Assembly: GCF_000011905.1 (NCBI RefSeq)
Contig: NC_002936.3
Coordinates: 620,001-684,000 of the forward strand
DNA from: Dehalococcoides mccartyi 195
GTDB taxonomy: Bacteria > Chloroflexota > Dehalococcoidia > Dehalococcoidales > Dehalococcoidaceae
DNA: 64,000 nucleotides
Direction of reading: 5' to 3'
The position numbers and the translations under genes were made by a program. Under the pieces are notes generated by a model. That model saw nothing but the letters and a program-made list of their open reading frames with translations. It was not told the origin of the DNA and did not search any database. Numbering within the stretch: position 1 is the first letter of the stretch; each line of letters begins with the position of its first letter. Below, piece by piece: positions 42,943 through 51,742 of this stretch.

Positions 42943-45054
42943 TTAGCTTTCATCTTCAAGTTTTTTGCGTTTGCCGCACTTGGTGCATTTAGCCCAGTTC
43001 TTGCCGCTCTTGATCATAAGGGCGCCGCATTCCGGGCAGGGTTTGCTTAGCGGCTTGTAGAAAGATACAAATTTGCAGTTCGGGTAACCGGCACAGCCGT
43101 AAAATATCTTGCCCTTTTTGCTGTATTTTTCAACTATATCCGAATTGCACTCAGGGCATTTGGCACCTGTTTTTATCTGGTATGAGCGGGTATAACGGCA
43201 GCCGCCCTCTTCTTTGGTATAACGCGAGCAGGCAATAAATTTACCGAAACGCCCCCGTTTTACTACCAGCTTGGCATTGCATTCGGGGCAAAGCTCGTCC
43301 AGCTCTTCTTCCGGCGGTTTAATTTTTTCAATTTTTTCACTGGCGGCTTCTATCTCTTTTATAAAAGGTTCGTAGAACCGCCTGATTATAGGCACCCAGT
43401 CCAGTTTTTCAGTAGCTATTTTGTCCAGTTCGGTTTCCATGGCGGCCGTAAAATCTATACCGATAATATCCGGGAAATACTCTACCAGCAGGTCATTTAC
43501 CAGCATTCCCAGTTCACTGGGTTTCAGGCTGCCTTTGAGCTTGGTAATGTATTCCCGTTCCTGTATTGTGGAAATAGTGGGGGCGTAGGTGCTGGGGCGG
43601 CCTATGCCGTATTGCTCCAGTGCCTTGATTAGCGTGGCCTCTGTATAACGGGGAGGAGGCTGGGTAAAATGCTGGCTGGCTTCCAGACTTTTCAGCTTCA
43701 GCTCTTCGCCTTCTTCCATGGGCGGTAGGCTGGACTGCGCCGCTTCCTCATCTTCGTCCTTGCCTTCTATATATACAATGGTAAAACCCGGAAAAGTATT
43801 TACCGAACTGGTGGTTCTAAGCAGGTAGCGGGTTTTTGAGGGCTGGTGTTTGGCCTCTATGTCTATTGTAGTATTATCAAAGACGGCCGGGCTCATCTGG
43901 CTGGCCATCATACGCTGCCAGATAAGCTGGTAAAGCTTGAACTGTTCGGTAGACAAGCTCTTTTTTATCAAGTCAGGGGTGCGGATTATACGGGTAGGGC
44001 GGATAGCTTCATGGGCTTCCTGTGCTCCCTTAACCTTGCTTGAAAATACTCTGGCCTGTTTGGGCAGGTAAGCCGGGCCGTATTTTTCACTTATATAATC
44101 ACGGGTTTCGGCTACGGCGGTACGGGCTACGTTGGTAGAGTCAGTACGCATATAGGTAATAAGACCCACTTCCCCTTCGCCCTCTATATTCAGGCCTTCA
44201 TACAGCTGCTGGGCTATCACCATGGTTTGCTTGGCTGAAAAATGGAGCTTCCGCCAGGCCTCCTGCTGAAGGGTGCTGGTAATAAAGGGGGCGGGGGACT
44301 GCCTGAGATTTGATTTCTTTTTTATCTTCAGTACCTGATAGTCAGATACTTCCAGTTCTTTTTTAATTTGTTCGGCTTCAGATTCGTTATGTATCTCCAG
44401 TTTGCCTTTGGTTACATAACCTGCCAGAGAAGCTTTGAAAGCGGCTGATTTAACCTTTTTATTCAGCAGGGCTTCTATATTCCAGTATTCGGCAGATACA
44501 AATTTTTCTATTTCCCGTTCGCGGTCAACAATTATTTTCAGGGAAACAGACTGCACCCGCCCGGCTGAAAGCCCCCGTTGTACCTTTCGCCAGAGCAGCG
44601 GGCTTAATTTGTAACCTACCAGCCGGTCAAGCACCCGCCGGGCCTGCTGGGCATTTACCAAATCCATATCCAGTTCGCGGGTGTTTTTAAAAGCCTTATC
44701 TATGGCTTCTTTGGTAATCTCGTGAAAGACTACCCGTTTGGGCTTAGCCAGATTTGCTTTGGTAACTTCGGATATATGCCAGGCAATAGCCTCACCTTCG
44801 CGGTCAGGGTCGGTAGCCAGGTAGATTGCCTTGGAATTTTTAACTGCGTCTTTGAGTTCCTTTATGACCTTGGCCTTGGCTTTTAAGGAGACATACTTGG
44901 GGGTAAAACTGTTTTCAACATCTACGCCCAGGGTGCTTTTGGGTAAATCCCGTATATGCCCCATGGTGGCCATAATATTAAAGTCTTTGCCCAGCATTTT
45001 GCTGATAGTACGGGCTTTGGCAGGTGACTCAACGATAACAAGTTTTTCTTTCAT
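42943..45054 (-). CDS. topA: DNA topoisomerase I
   Basis: This type IA topoisomerase relaxes negative supercoils. The 703 residues have the Toprim motifs (VIVESPAKART near 7 and the ATDPDREGEAIAWH block), the active-site tyrosine in LITYMRTDSTN, and C-terminal four-cysteine zinc ribbons (LCPECNAKLV, KCPECNSDIV and PCPECGALM). It directly follows dprA and abuts the recombinase gene. Confidence 0.96.
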   Translation of the reverse strand: MKEKLVIVESPAKARTISKMLGKDFNIMATMGHIRDLPKSTLGVDVENSFTPKYVSLKAKAKVIKELKDAVKNSKAIYLATDPDREGEAIAWHISEVTKANLAKPKRVVFHEITKEAIDKAFKNTRELDMDLVNAQQARRVLDRLVGYKLSPLLWRKVQRGLSAGRVQSVSLKIIVDREREIEKFVSAEYWNIEALLNKKVKSAAFKASLAGYVTKGKLEIHNESEAEQIKKELEVSDYQVLKIKKKSNLRQSPAPFITSTLQQEAWRKLHFSAKQTMVIAQQLYEGLNIEGEGEVGLITYMRTDSTNVARTAVAETRDYISEKYGPAYLPKQARVFSSKVKGAQEAHEAIRPTRIIRTPDLIKKSLSTEQFKLYQLIWQRMMASQMSPAVFDNTTIDIEAKHQPSKTRYLLRTTSSVNTFPGFTIVYIEGKDEDEEAAQSSLPPMEEGEELKLKSLEASQHFTQPPPRYTEATLIKALEQYGIGRPSTYAPTISTIQEREYITKLKGSLKPSELGMLVNDLLVEYFPDIIGIDFTAAMETELDKIATEKLDWVPIIRRFYEPFIKEIEAASEKIEKIKPPEEELDELCPECNAKLVVKRGRFGKFIACSRYTKEEGGCRYTRSYQIKTGAKCPECNSDIVEKYSKKGKIFYGCAGYPNCKFVSFYKPLSKPCPECGALMIKSGKNWAKCTKCGKRKKLEDES

Positions 45055-45060
45055 GACAGC

Positions 45061-46182
45061 TTAATTCATCTCCAGCTGGTAGATTTCTTTCTTTTCACGG
45101 GTGCGCACATAATTCATGCCTCCGGCAGAGCGGACCTGGCCTCTTAGTTCCATTATGGCCAAAGTGCTGCTGACCAAGGCTATCCCCAGGCCGCACTCAC
45201 GGCAAAGCTGGTCAATATGTATTGGCTCATAGCCCAGTTTATCCAGTATCAGGCTTTCGGTCTGGTTTTCAGGTACAGCTTTGGTAGTGTTATCCGGCAC
45301 TGAAAGCAGGCCTATATTCAGTTCTTCAAGGACATCTTTGGCGGAACAAACCAGCTTGGCTCCTTCCTGAATAAGACGGTTTGTTCCCACTGAAGCCGCT
45401 GATAGTATACTCCCCGGAACGGCAAAAATCTCGCGGTTTTGTTCAAGTGCAAAATTGGCGGTTATCACAGCCCCGCTGTTTTCTCCCGCTTCGGTTACCA
45501 GTATTCCGCGGCAAAGGCCTGAGAGTATACGGTTGCGGCGGGGGAAAAATTCGGGCCGGGGGCGGATTCCGGGCGGGTGTTCACTTACCAGGGCTCCGTT
45601 TTCAGCTATCTGGCGGGCAAGGCAGCTGTTTTCAGATGGATAAATTATATCCAGTCCGCAGCCGAAAACCGCAATGCTTCTGCCGCCGGCTTTAAGGGCG
45701 GCAGTATGGGCAACTGTATCTATTCCTCTGGCCAGACCGGAAACTATAGTCAGGCCTGATCGTGCCAGTGATTCGGCCAGTTCTTCGGTGGTCAGTTTGC
45801 CGTAGACGGTGGGCTGGCGGGTGCCCACTATCCCCAGACACAGTTCATCATTCCCCAAAAGCTGTCCCTTTACAAAAATAAGGGGAGGGTAATCATGTAT
45901 TTGCTTAAGTCTGGCAGGGTAATCACTATCTGTATGGGTGAATACCTGAATATCGTGCCGCTTCAAAGTTTCAAGGGTTTTAGGCAGGTCTATTTTGGGG
46001 CGGGAAGCAACTATATTTTCCGCCAGAGAGTTATCAAGCCCGGCTGATACCAGCGCTTCCTTACCGGCGTGCCAGGCACTTTCCAGATTGCCGAAATAGC
46101 TTTCCAGCAGGTTCAGGCGCACCCGGCCGACCCCGTTTATATAACTGAATCCTATGGCGTATTTGCAGTCTTGGTTTTGCAT
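45061..46182 (-). CDS. dprA: DNA processing protein DprA
   Basis: DprA loads RecA on incoming single-stranded DNA in natural transformation. The central Rossmann-like domain shows LGIVGTRQPTVYG, VSGLARGIDTVAH, FGCGLDIIYP, and RRNRILSGL. The C-terminal part resembles the winged-helix (DprA_WH) domain. From the Met at 46182 (MQNQDCKYAIG) it has 373 residues, the usual size; a longer frame reaches 46281 but its first 33 residues are unlike the family. A complete competence system is not visible here. Confidence 0.9.
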   Translation of the reverse strand: MQNQDCKYAIGFSYINGVGRVRLNLLESYFGNLESAWHAGKEALVSAGLDNSLAENIVASRPKIDLPKTLETLKRHDIQVFTHTDSDYPARLKQIHDYPPLIFVKGQLLGNDELCLGIVGTRQPTVYGKLTTEELAESLARSGLTIVSGLARGIDTVAHTAALKAGGRSIAVFGCGLDIIYPSENSCLARQIAENGALVSEHPPGIRPRPEFFPRRNRILSGLCRGILVTEAGENSGAVITANFALEQNREIFAVPGSILSAASVGTNRLIQEGAKLVCSAKDVLEELNIGLLSVPDNTTKAVPENQTESLILDKLGYEPIHIDQLCRECGLGIALVSSTLAIMELRGQVRSAGGMNYVRTREKKEIYQLEMN

Positions 46183-46314
46183 CTTGTTCTTTGGGAATTC
46201 TAGCACAGGCACAATATCCAAACAATAAAACATTATTAAGGAAGAGATGCGCTGGCTGGACGGCAAAAAAATAGCCTTCAAAACTATGAAGGCTTTAGTG
46301 TTTAAATGTAATGG

Positions 46315-46401
46315 CGGAGAAGGTGGGATTCGAACCCACGGTCACCTTGCGGCGACACACGCTTTCCAGGCGTGCCTGATAGACCACTCCAGCACCTCTC
46401 C
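46315..46401 (-). tRNA. tRNA-Ser (anticodon GGA)
   Basis: The 87-base gene has a seven-base acceptor GGAGAGG/CTTCTCC, an anticodon loop CTGGAAA giving GGA, a long variable arm typical of serine tRNA, and the TTCGAAT T-loop. CCA is not encoded. It is next to a second tRNA-Ser. Confidence 0.95.
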
Positions 46402-46438
46402 GTATTGTCTGCAAGTATTCTTTTATTAAACCCTGTGG

Positions 46439-46525
46439 CGGAGAGGGTGGGATTCGAACCCACGCTCCGCTTTCACGGAGACCGCTTTTCGAGAGCAGCA
46501 CCATCAACCACTCGGACACCTCTCC
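46439..46525 (-). tRNA. tRNA-Ser (anticodon CGA)
   Basis: The 87-base gene has the acceptor GGAGAGG, anticodon loop CTCGAAA giving CGA, and a long variable arm. CCA is not encoded. It is 37 bases upstream of the GGA isoacceptor on the same strand, so both probably come from one transcript. Confidence 0.95.
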
Positions 46526-46896
46526 GGAGGCTATATTTTACTTGAATGCAAGCAAAATTAAAAGCCAATCAGGAATGTATCCAAATGCAGGAGTAATGAT
46601 ATAATGAAACCCACCCCGAATTCAAATTTGTCTCATATATTTCCCGGATAGTATTGCCGGGTGTAAAGGTGCCAATGTTATTACGGGTATTCGTGGATGA
46701 CGGATGAACTTATTGCTCATACCTGTGAAAAATTTAAACAAACAGGACGGACCGGGGTTTCTGACGGGCAGGCAGTCGGTAAAATTTATTCTTCTAAAAT
46801 ATATTTCCCTTTGGTTATTCTGCAATAGCAGCTCATAAATTAGATTATCAGCCGTATTTTTGCTAAAATAGATCAAATTATTCTTAAGTGACTGGT
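46526..46896. other. Intergenic stretch between tRNA-Ser and the antiporter
   Basis: About 370 bases with no convincing gene. A TGCTAAAAT at about 46862-46870 could be an extended -10 for the antiporter. A short open frame on the minus strand (46622-46876) has no ribosome site or family resemblance and is not called. Confidence 0.5.
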
Positions 46897-48171
46897 ATGG
46901 AAACAGAAATCTATTTTAAATTTATACTCTCTTTTGGGCTTATTTTGCTTGTTGCCCGTTTGGGCGGAGCCTTTGCAGAACGCTTTCTGAAACAACCGGC
47001 AGTTATCGGTGAACTTTTGGCCGGTATTATCATCTCACCCTTTCTGCTGGGGCATTTCCTTTTTGCCAATGACCCGGTTATTTTGAACTTTGCCCTTATT
47101 GACGGGGTATTCAGCCAGAATGGTGAACATCTGAGCGAATTTGCCCCTATGGAAATTATTTCGCAGATAGCGGTTGTGGTTTTGCTGTTTGTGGCGGGTC
47201 TGGAAACAAACGTGGCCTCATTTATTAAAAACAGCTTTACCGGCGCTATGGTAGCCATTGGCGGGGTTGTTGTACCCTTTGCTTTGGGTGTCTTTGGCGC
47301 CATGTACTTTTTCCCTGATTTGCATATTGCCGGATGGCTCTTTATCGGTGCTATTCTGACTGCCACCAGCATCGGTATCACGGTACGCATACTAATGGAT
47401 ATGGGTAAACTCAGTTCCCGTGAGGGCACTATTATTCTGGTTGCCGCCGTGGTGGATGATATTATCGGTCTGGTCATTTTGTCTGTGGTTATTTCCATGG
47501 CTCAGAGCGGCAGTATCAATGCCTTAAGTGCTATAGGCACCGGTGTTATCGGCTTTGCAGTCTGGCTGGGTATACTTTTGCTGGGTGTGTACGGCCACAA
47601 ATATATTTCAAAATATATACTTACCCCGTTTAAGGCCTCCGGCACTATGCCAGTCATGGCCTTGATTGTGGGTCTGTTGGTTTCCTATATGGTCACGCTG
47701 GTGGGTCTGCATCCGGTAGTTGGTGCTTATGTAGCCGGGCTTATGTTTGCTTCCACCGCGGAAAAAGAAGAAATACTCCATCAAACCCGCCCGATAATGC
47801 TTTTTATTGCCCCGTTCTTCTTTGCTTACCTGGGTATGCAGGTGGATTTGAAGGAAGTCTGGGCAGTAATTGTTCCGGCGCTGGTTATAGTTGTGCTGGC
47901 CATTATCGGCAAGATTATCGGCTGTTATTTTCCCGCCCGGTTTGTGGGCAAGACCAGTCATAAAGGTGCTTTGATTGTCGGTGTAGGTATGGTACCTAGA
48001 GGTGAAGTGGGTCTTATCGTAGCCGGGGCGGGACTTATTGCCGGGGCTATCACCCGTGACCTTTTCGGCATTGCGGTAGCTGTCAGTATTTTGACTACCC
48101 TCGTTATGCCCCTTATGATAAAACCTTTATTCAAACCTAAAGCTGAAGCTAACGGCAAAGAGCTTCCTTGA
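46897..48171 (+). CDS. CPA2-type cation:proton antiporter
   Basis: The 424-residue membrane protein is of the monovalent cation:proton antiporter-2 family (KefB/NapA-like). About 12-13 hydrophobic segments are seen. The family motif with two acidic residues is VVDDIIGLVIL near residue 190, and a basic loop MVPRGEVGLIVAGAG follows near residue 372. There is no C-terminal TrkA domain. A GTG nine bases upstream (46888) is an alternative start; neither has a good ribosome site. It probably exchanges Na+ or K+ for H+. Confidence 0.85.
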   Translation: METEIYFKFILSFGLILLVARLGGAFAERFLKQPAVIGELLAGIIISPFLLGHFLFANDPVILNFALIDGVFSQNGEHLSEFAPMEIISQIAVVVLLFVAGLETNVASFIKNSFTGAMVAIGGVVVPFALGVFGAMYFFPDLHIAGWLFIGAILTATSIGITVRILMDMGKLSSREGTIILVAAVVDDIIGLVILSVVISMAQSGSINALSAIGTGVIGFAVWLGILLLGVYGHKYISKYILTPFKASGTMPVMALIVGLLVSYMVTLVGLHPVVGAYVAGLMFASTAEKEEILHQTRPIMLFIAPFFFAYLGMQVDLKEVWAVIVPALVIVVLAIIGKIIGCYFPARFVGKTSHKGALIVGVGMVPRGEVGLIVAGAGLIAGAITRDLFGIAVAVSILTTLVMPLMIKPLFKPKAEANGKELP

Positions 48172-48206
48172 GTAAAAACATAGCTTAAGGTAAAATTGGG
48201 TACTAT

Positions 48207-48278
48207 GCCTCTGTAGCTCAGTGGATAGAGCACCAGCCTCCGAAGCTGGTGGCGAGAGTTCGAGTCTCTCCAGGGGCA
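48207..48278 (+). tRNA. tRNA-Arg (anticodon CCG)
   Basis: The acceptor GCCTCTG pairs with CAGGGGC, the anticodon stem CCAGC/GCTGG encloses CTCCGAA giving CCG, and the T-arm GAGAG-TTCGAGT-CTCTC is perfect. CCA is not encoded. Confidence 0.95.
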
Positions 48279-48312
48279 CTTTTATAAAACGGGGAGGATT
48301 ACCACCATAGAC

Positions 48313-48885
48313 ATGAAACATTTTATTGAAATCAGATGGCATGGGCGTGGCGGTCAGGGTGCGGTAACCTCAGCCGAGCTTATCGCTCAGGCGGCAATTG
48401 GCAAGGGAAAATATGCCCAGGCTTTCCCCAGTTTCGGGCCTGAACGCAGAGGAGCTCCGGTTCAATCTTTCAACCGTATCAGTGATGATAAACCTATCCG
48501 TGAGCGTTCCGGTATAAGCGAGCCGGATATTGTGGTAGTACTTGACCCCAGTCTGGTTATTATCGGCAACGTTATTTCCGGGCTTAAAGAAGGCGGTACT
48601 CTTATTATAAATACCACTAAACCGCTGGATTATTTCGTATCTGAATATGGTGACCGCTGGAAAATAGCCACAGTGGATGCCACCGCTATTGCCAAAGAAT
48701 TACTGGGTGTCAATATCGTTAATACAACCATGCTTGGCGCTCTTATCAAGGCTACCGGTCTGGCAGGTATAGAAGACTTCGAAGAACCTTTGAAACACCG
48801 CTTCGGAAAGCTGGCTGCCAAAAATATGGCGGCTATGAAAAAGGCCTTGGAAGAGACCGCTGTAAAGGAGCTTAAAGTTGGCTAA
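48313..48885 (+). CDS. porC: 2-oxoacid:ferredoxin oxidoreductase gamma subunit
   Basis: This is the gamma subunit of a pyruvate-type ferredoxin oxidoreductase that makes acyl-CoA, CO2 and reduced ferredoxin, or runs in reverse for carbon fixation. The 190 residues begin IRWHGRGGQGAVTSAELIAQ, followed by SFGPERRGAPVQSFNRIS, both hallmarks. GGGGAGG ends 15 bases before the ATG, which is far; an in-frame ATA at 48307 would have better spacing, so the start is uncertain. Order porC, porD, porA, porB is an operon. Confidence 0.93.
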   Translation: MKHFIEIRWHGRGGQGAVTSAELIAQAAIGKGKYAQAFPSFGPERRGAPVQSFNRISDDKPIRERSGISEPDIVVVLDPSLVIIGNVISGLKEGGTLIINTTKPLDYFVSEYGDRWKIATVDATAIAKELLGVNIVNTTMLGALIKATGLAGIEDFEEPLKHRFGKLAAKNMAAMKKALEETAVKELKVG

Positions 48886-49174
48886 ACAGGAAAATAAGAT
48901 TACCTGGCAGGAAATGACCCCTGGCTGTATAGTCAGTGAACCCGGAAATGCCAGTCAGTATAAGACTGGTGACTGGCGTTCCCAGCTGCCTGTGCATAAT
49001 TTTAAAAAATGTATCAAGTGCGGCTTGTGTTATGTATTCTGCCCCGAAGCTTGTATAAATGAAACCAAAGAGGGCTTTTTTGAGGCCGACCTTTTCTATT
49101 GTAAGGGTTGCGGTATCTGCGCCCATGAATGTCCCACCGGGGCTATTGTTATGAAGGATGAGGAGGAGAAATAA
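48878..49174 (+). CDS. porD: 2-oxoacid:ferredoxin oxidoreductase delta (ferredoxin) subunit
   Basis: The 98-residue protein carries two [4Fe-4S] motifs: cysteines 45, 48, 51 and 55 (CIKCGLCYVFC) and 75, 78, 81 and 85 (CKGCGICAHEC). It passes electrons from the TPP site to free ferredoxin. The start is TTG after AAAGGAG, overlapping porC by eight bases. The last base is shared with the porA start. Confidence 0.94.
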   Translation: MAKQENKITWQEMTPGCIVSEPGNASQYKTGDWRSQLPVHNFKKCIKCGLCYVFCPEACINETKEGFFEADLFYCKGCGICAHECPTGAIVMKDEEEK

Positions 49175-50346
49175 TGGCCAGAGTAGGCGTAGAAGTTTCT
49201 ATCGCTCTGAGTGAGGCAGTCGGGCTTTGCAATGCTGATGTTATTGCCGCTTATCCCATTACTCCTCAGACACATATTGTTGAGCATTTGGCCGAGATGG
49301 TGGCCGATGGAGAACTGGATGCCGAATATATCCCGGTAGAATCTGAGCATTCGGCTCTGAGTGCCTGCCTGGGCTCGGCGGCAGCCGGTGCCCGCACCTT
49401 TACCGCCACTGCCGGTCAGGGGCTTGAGCTCATGCACGAAGTGCTTTATGTGGCTTCATCCATGCGGCTGCCCGTCATAATGGCGGTTGCCAACCGGGCT
49501 CTTTCAGGCCCCCTTTCAGTTTGGGGTGACCACTCTGACGTCATGTCCTGCCGGGATATAGGCTGGATACAAATATTTACTGAAAACGGGCAGGAAGTAG
49601 TTGATAACGCTATCTGTTCTTTTAAAATAGGCGAAGATAAGAGGGTGCTTTTACCTGTTATGGTTCACCTGGACGGTTTCCATCTGTCCCATGTTATTGA
49701 GCCTATTGATATGCCTGAGAGAGCACAGGTAGATGCTTTCCTTAGCGTTAATGATTACCCCTATGCCCTGAATCCTGATAACCCCCATGCTATGGGTGAC
49801 TTTGCCCCTCCGGTGGTCTTCACCGAAGCCAAGTGGGCCCAGGAACAGGATTTTCAAAAATCTAAAGCCGTTATTCTGGAAGTCTGGAAAGACTTTGAAA
49901 AACAGTTTGGCCGTTCTTACAAACCGGTTGAAACCTACCGCACCGAAGGTGCTGAGAACCTGTTGTTCACCATGGGCAGTTTTTCTGAGACTGCCATGGC
50001 CGCCATTGATAAAATGCGTGATGATGGTATGAGTGTCGGTCTGGTAAGGCTGCGGCTGTGGCGTCCCTTCCCGTTTGAAGAGTTGCGGGACGCGGTTAAA
50101 GATGCCAAAAACCTTATTGTTCTGGACCGTGCTCTGTCAATAGGCGGTCCGGGCGGGCCGGTCTGCTCTGAAATTAAGGCTGCTTTGTATCCGCTGGAGA
50201 AAAAGCCCAAGATTGTCAGCATTATCGGCGGTTTGGGCGGACGGGATATAACTGTTGCCAATTTTGAAGATATCATGAAAAGAGGTCTGGAGATTGCTGA
50301 AAAAGGCAGTCCCAACGAATACGAAATATATGGAGTGAGGGCGTGA
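49174..50346 (+). CDS. porA: 2-oxoacid:ferredoxin oxidoreductase alpha subunit
   Basis: The 390-residue protein has the alpha-subunit markers AYPITPQTHIVEHLAEM near 26-42, EYIPVESEHSALSACLGSAA, RTFTATAGQGLELMHE and RALSGPLSVWGDHSDVM. It contributes to the TPP-binding active site with PorB. Pyruvate is the likely substrate; 2-oxoglutarate or other oxoacids cannot be excluded from sequence. Confidence 0.94.
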   Translation: MARVGVEVSIALSEAVGLCNADVIAAYPITPQTHIVEHLAEMVADGELDAEYIPVESEHSALSACLGSAAAGARTFTATAGQGLELMHEVLYVASSMRLPVIMAVANRALSGPLSVWGDHSDVMSCRDIGWIQIFTENGQEVVDNAICSFKIGEDKRVLLPVMVHLDGFHLSHVIEPIDMPERAQVDAFLSVNDYPYALNPDNPHAMGDFAPPVVFTEAKWAQEQDFQKSKAVILEVWKDFEKQFGRSYKPVETYRTEGAENLLFTMGSFSETAMAAIDKMRDDGMSVGLVRLRLWRPFPFEELRDAVKDAKNLIVLDRALSIGGPGGPVCSEIKAALYPLEKKPKIVSIIGGLGGRDITVANFEDIMKRGLEIAEKGSPNEYEIYGVRA

Positions 50347-51287
50347 TGCAGAACTATTCAGTATTTGTTCCCAAGCTACTGCCCAAGCGTGAGTTATTTG
50401 CCCCCGGTCATCGCGGGTGTATAGGTTGCGGTGAGGCTCTGGCAGTTCGTCTGGCTACCAAGGCTATGGATGAAAACACCATAATAGTGAATGCCACCGG
50501 CTGCATGGAAATTATCGCTTCCCAGTACCCGTATACCTCATGGCGTTTACCCTGGATACATACCCTGTTTGAAAATACAGCCGCAGTTGCCTCTGGCGTT
50601 GAGTCAGCTATAAAGGTGCTTAAACGGAAAAAGAGGATAGAGGACAGGGATATAAAGATTGTAGCCATTGGCGGTGACGGTGCAACTGTGGATATTGGTC
50701 TTCAGGCACTTTCAGGCGCTATGGAACGCGGGCATAACTTCACTTATATCTGTTTTGACAATGAAGCTTATATGAATACCGGTATCCAGCGTTCCTCGGC
50801 TACCCCTTTCGGTGCGTCCACCACTACCTCACCGGCCGGTAAAGTAGGCAAAGGCCAGTTCTCATGGAAAAAAGATATGCCGGCCATAGCTGTGGCCCAT
50901 AATATTCCTTATGTGGCTACCTGTTGCCCTAGCTATCCTTTTGATATGATTGAAAAAGTAGGTAAGGCCCTGGCGGCTGACGGTCCGGCCTATATACACT
51001 GTTTATCTGTTTGTCCCACCGGCTGGCGCTGTGCCACTGAAGATACCGTGAAGATAGGGCGTTTGGCAGTTGAAACCGGTGTTTTCCCGCTGTATGAGGT
51101 TGTTAACGGCCAGTACAAAATGAGCATGGAAACGCCTGAGCTTAAGCCTTTGCGTGAGTACACCAGTCTTCAGCGGCGGTTCCGCCACCTGACAGAAGAA
51201 TCTCTGGACCTTATTCAGGAAAGAGTTCAGCTGGAATACAATAAGATTGCAGAGAGGGCGGCATGTGCACCGAAACTAGAGAAATAG
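50343..51287 (+). CDS. porB: 2-oxoacid:ferredoxin oxidoreductase beta subunit
   Basis: The beta subunit binds thiamine diphosphate and a proximal [4Fe-4S] cluster. The 314 residues have HRGCIGCGEALAVRLA near 22-37, the TPP motif GGDGATVDIGLQAL through FDNEAYMNTGIQ, and SVCPTGWR. The start is GTG overlapping the porA stop, or ATG three bases later. It overlaps the next gene by 25 bases, tying the POR operon to the NuoE-like module. Confidence 0.94.
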   Translation: MMQNYSVFVPKLLPKRELFAPGHRGCIGCGEALAVRLATKAMDENTIIVNATGCMEIIASQYPYTSWRLPWIHTLFENTAAVASGVESAIKVLKRKKRIEDRDIKIVAIGGDGATVDIGLQALSGAMERGHNFTYICFDNEAYMNTGIQRSSATPFGASTTTSPAGKVGKGQFSWKKDMPAIAVAHNIPYVATCCPSYPFDMIEKVGKALAADGPAYIHCLSVCPTGWRCATEDTVKIGRLAVETGVFPLYEVVNGQYKMSMETPELKPLREYTSLQRRFRHLTEESLDLIQERVQLEYNKIAERAACAPKLEK

Positions 51288-51742
51288 TAGCGCCAAAAGT
51301 TAAAAATATTCTGGATAAATATGCCAAAGACAAGGGTATGCTGGTAGCTATACTGCAGGATATCCAGACTGAGTTCAACTATCTTCCCCGTCCCGCTCTG
51401 GAGACCGTAAGCGAGGGCTTGGGTGTTCCCATGAGCCAGGTTTACAGTGTGGCCACTTTCTTCAAGGCTTTCAGCCTGAAACCCAAGGGCAAACACTCTA
51501 TTCATGTATGTATGGGTACTGCCTGCCACGTACGCGGTGCTAATAAGATACTGGATAAACTGGTTGAAAAACTGGGTTGTTGTGCCGGTGAAAATACCGC
51601 AGACATGAAATTCAGCCTTGATGCCGTAAACTGCGTGGGCGCCTGTGCTTTGGGGCCTGTGGTGGTAGTGGACGGGCAGTATGTAGGCAATATGACTACT
51701 GAAAAGGTCAAACCTTTGATTGAGGGATGCCAGGATGATTAA
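51263..51742 (+). CDS. NuoE/HymA-like [2Fe-2S] subunit
   Basis: The 159-residue protein matches the 24-kDa complex I / HndA-type hydrogenase subunit: cysteines 83, 88, 124 and 128 in CMGTACHV and NCVGACALGP bind one [2Fe-2S] cluster. It should hand electrons to or from the flavoprotein encoded next. It overlaps porB and the next gene. Names from hydrogenase complexes (HymA/HndA) would be misleading here because no hydrogenase catalytic subunit follows. Confidence 0.9.
   Translation: MCTETREIVAPKVKNILDKYAKDKGMLVAILQDIQTEFNYLPRPALETVSEGLGVPMSQVYSVATFFKAFSLKPKGKHSIHVCMGTACHVRGANKILDKLVEKLGCCAGENTADMKFSLDAVNCVGACALGPVVVVDGQYVGNMTTEKVKPLIEGCQDD

Noticed and set aside
46622-46876. 84-codon minus-strand frame between tRNA-Ser and the antiporter
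   Set aside because: It has no ribosome site or recognisable feature and lies in a region that looks non-coding.
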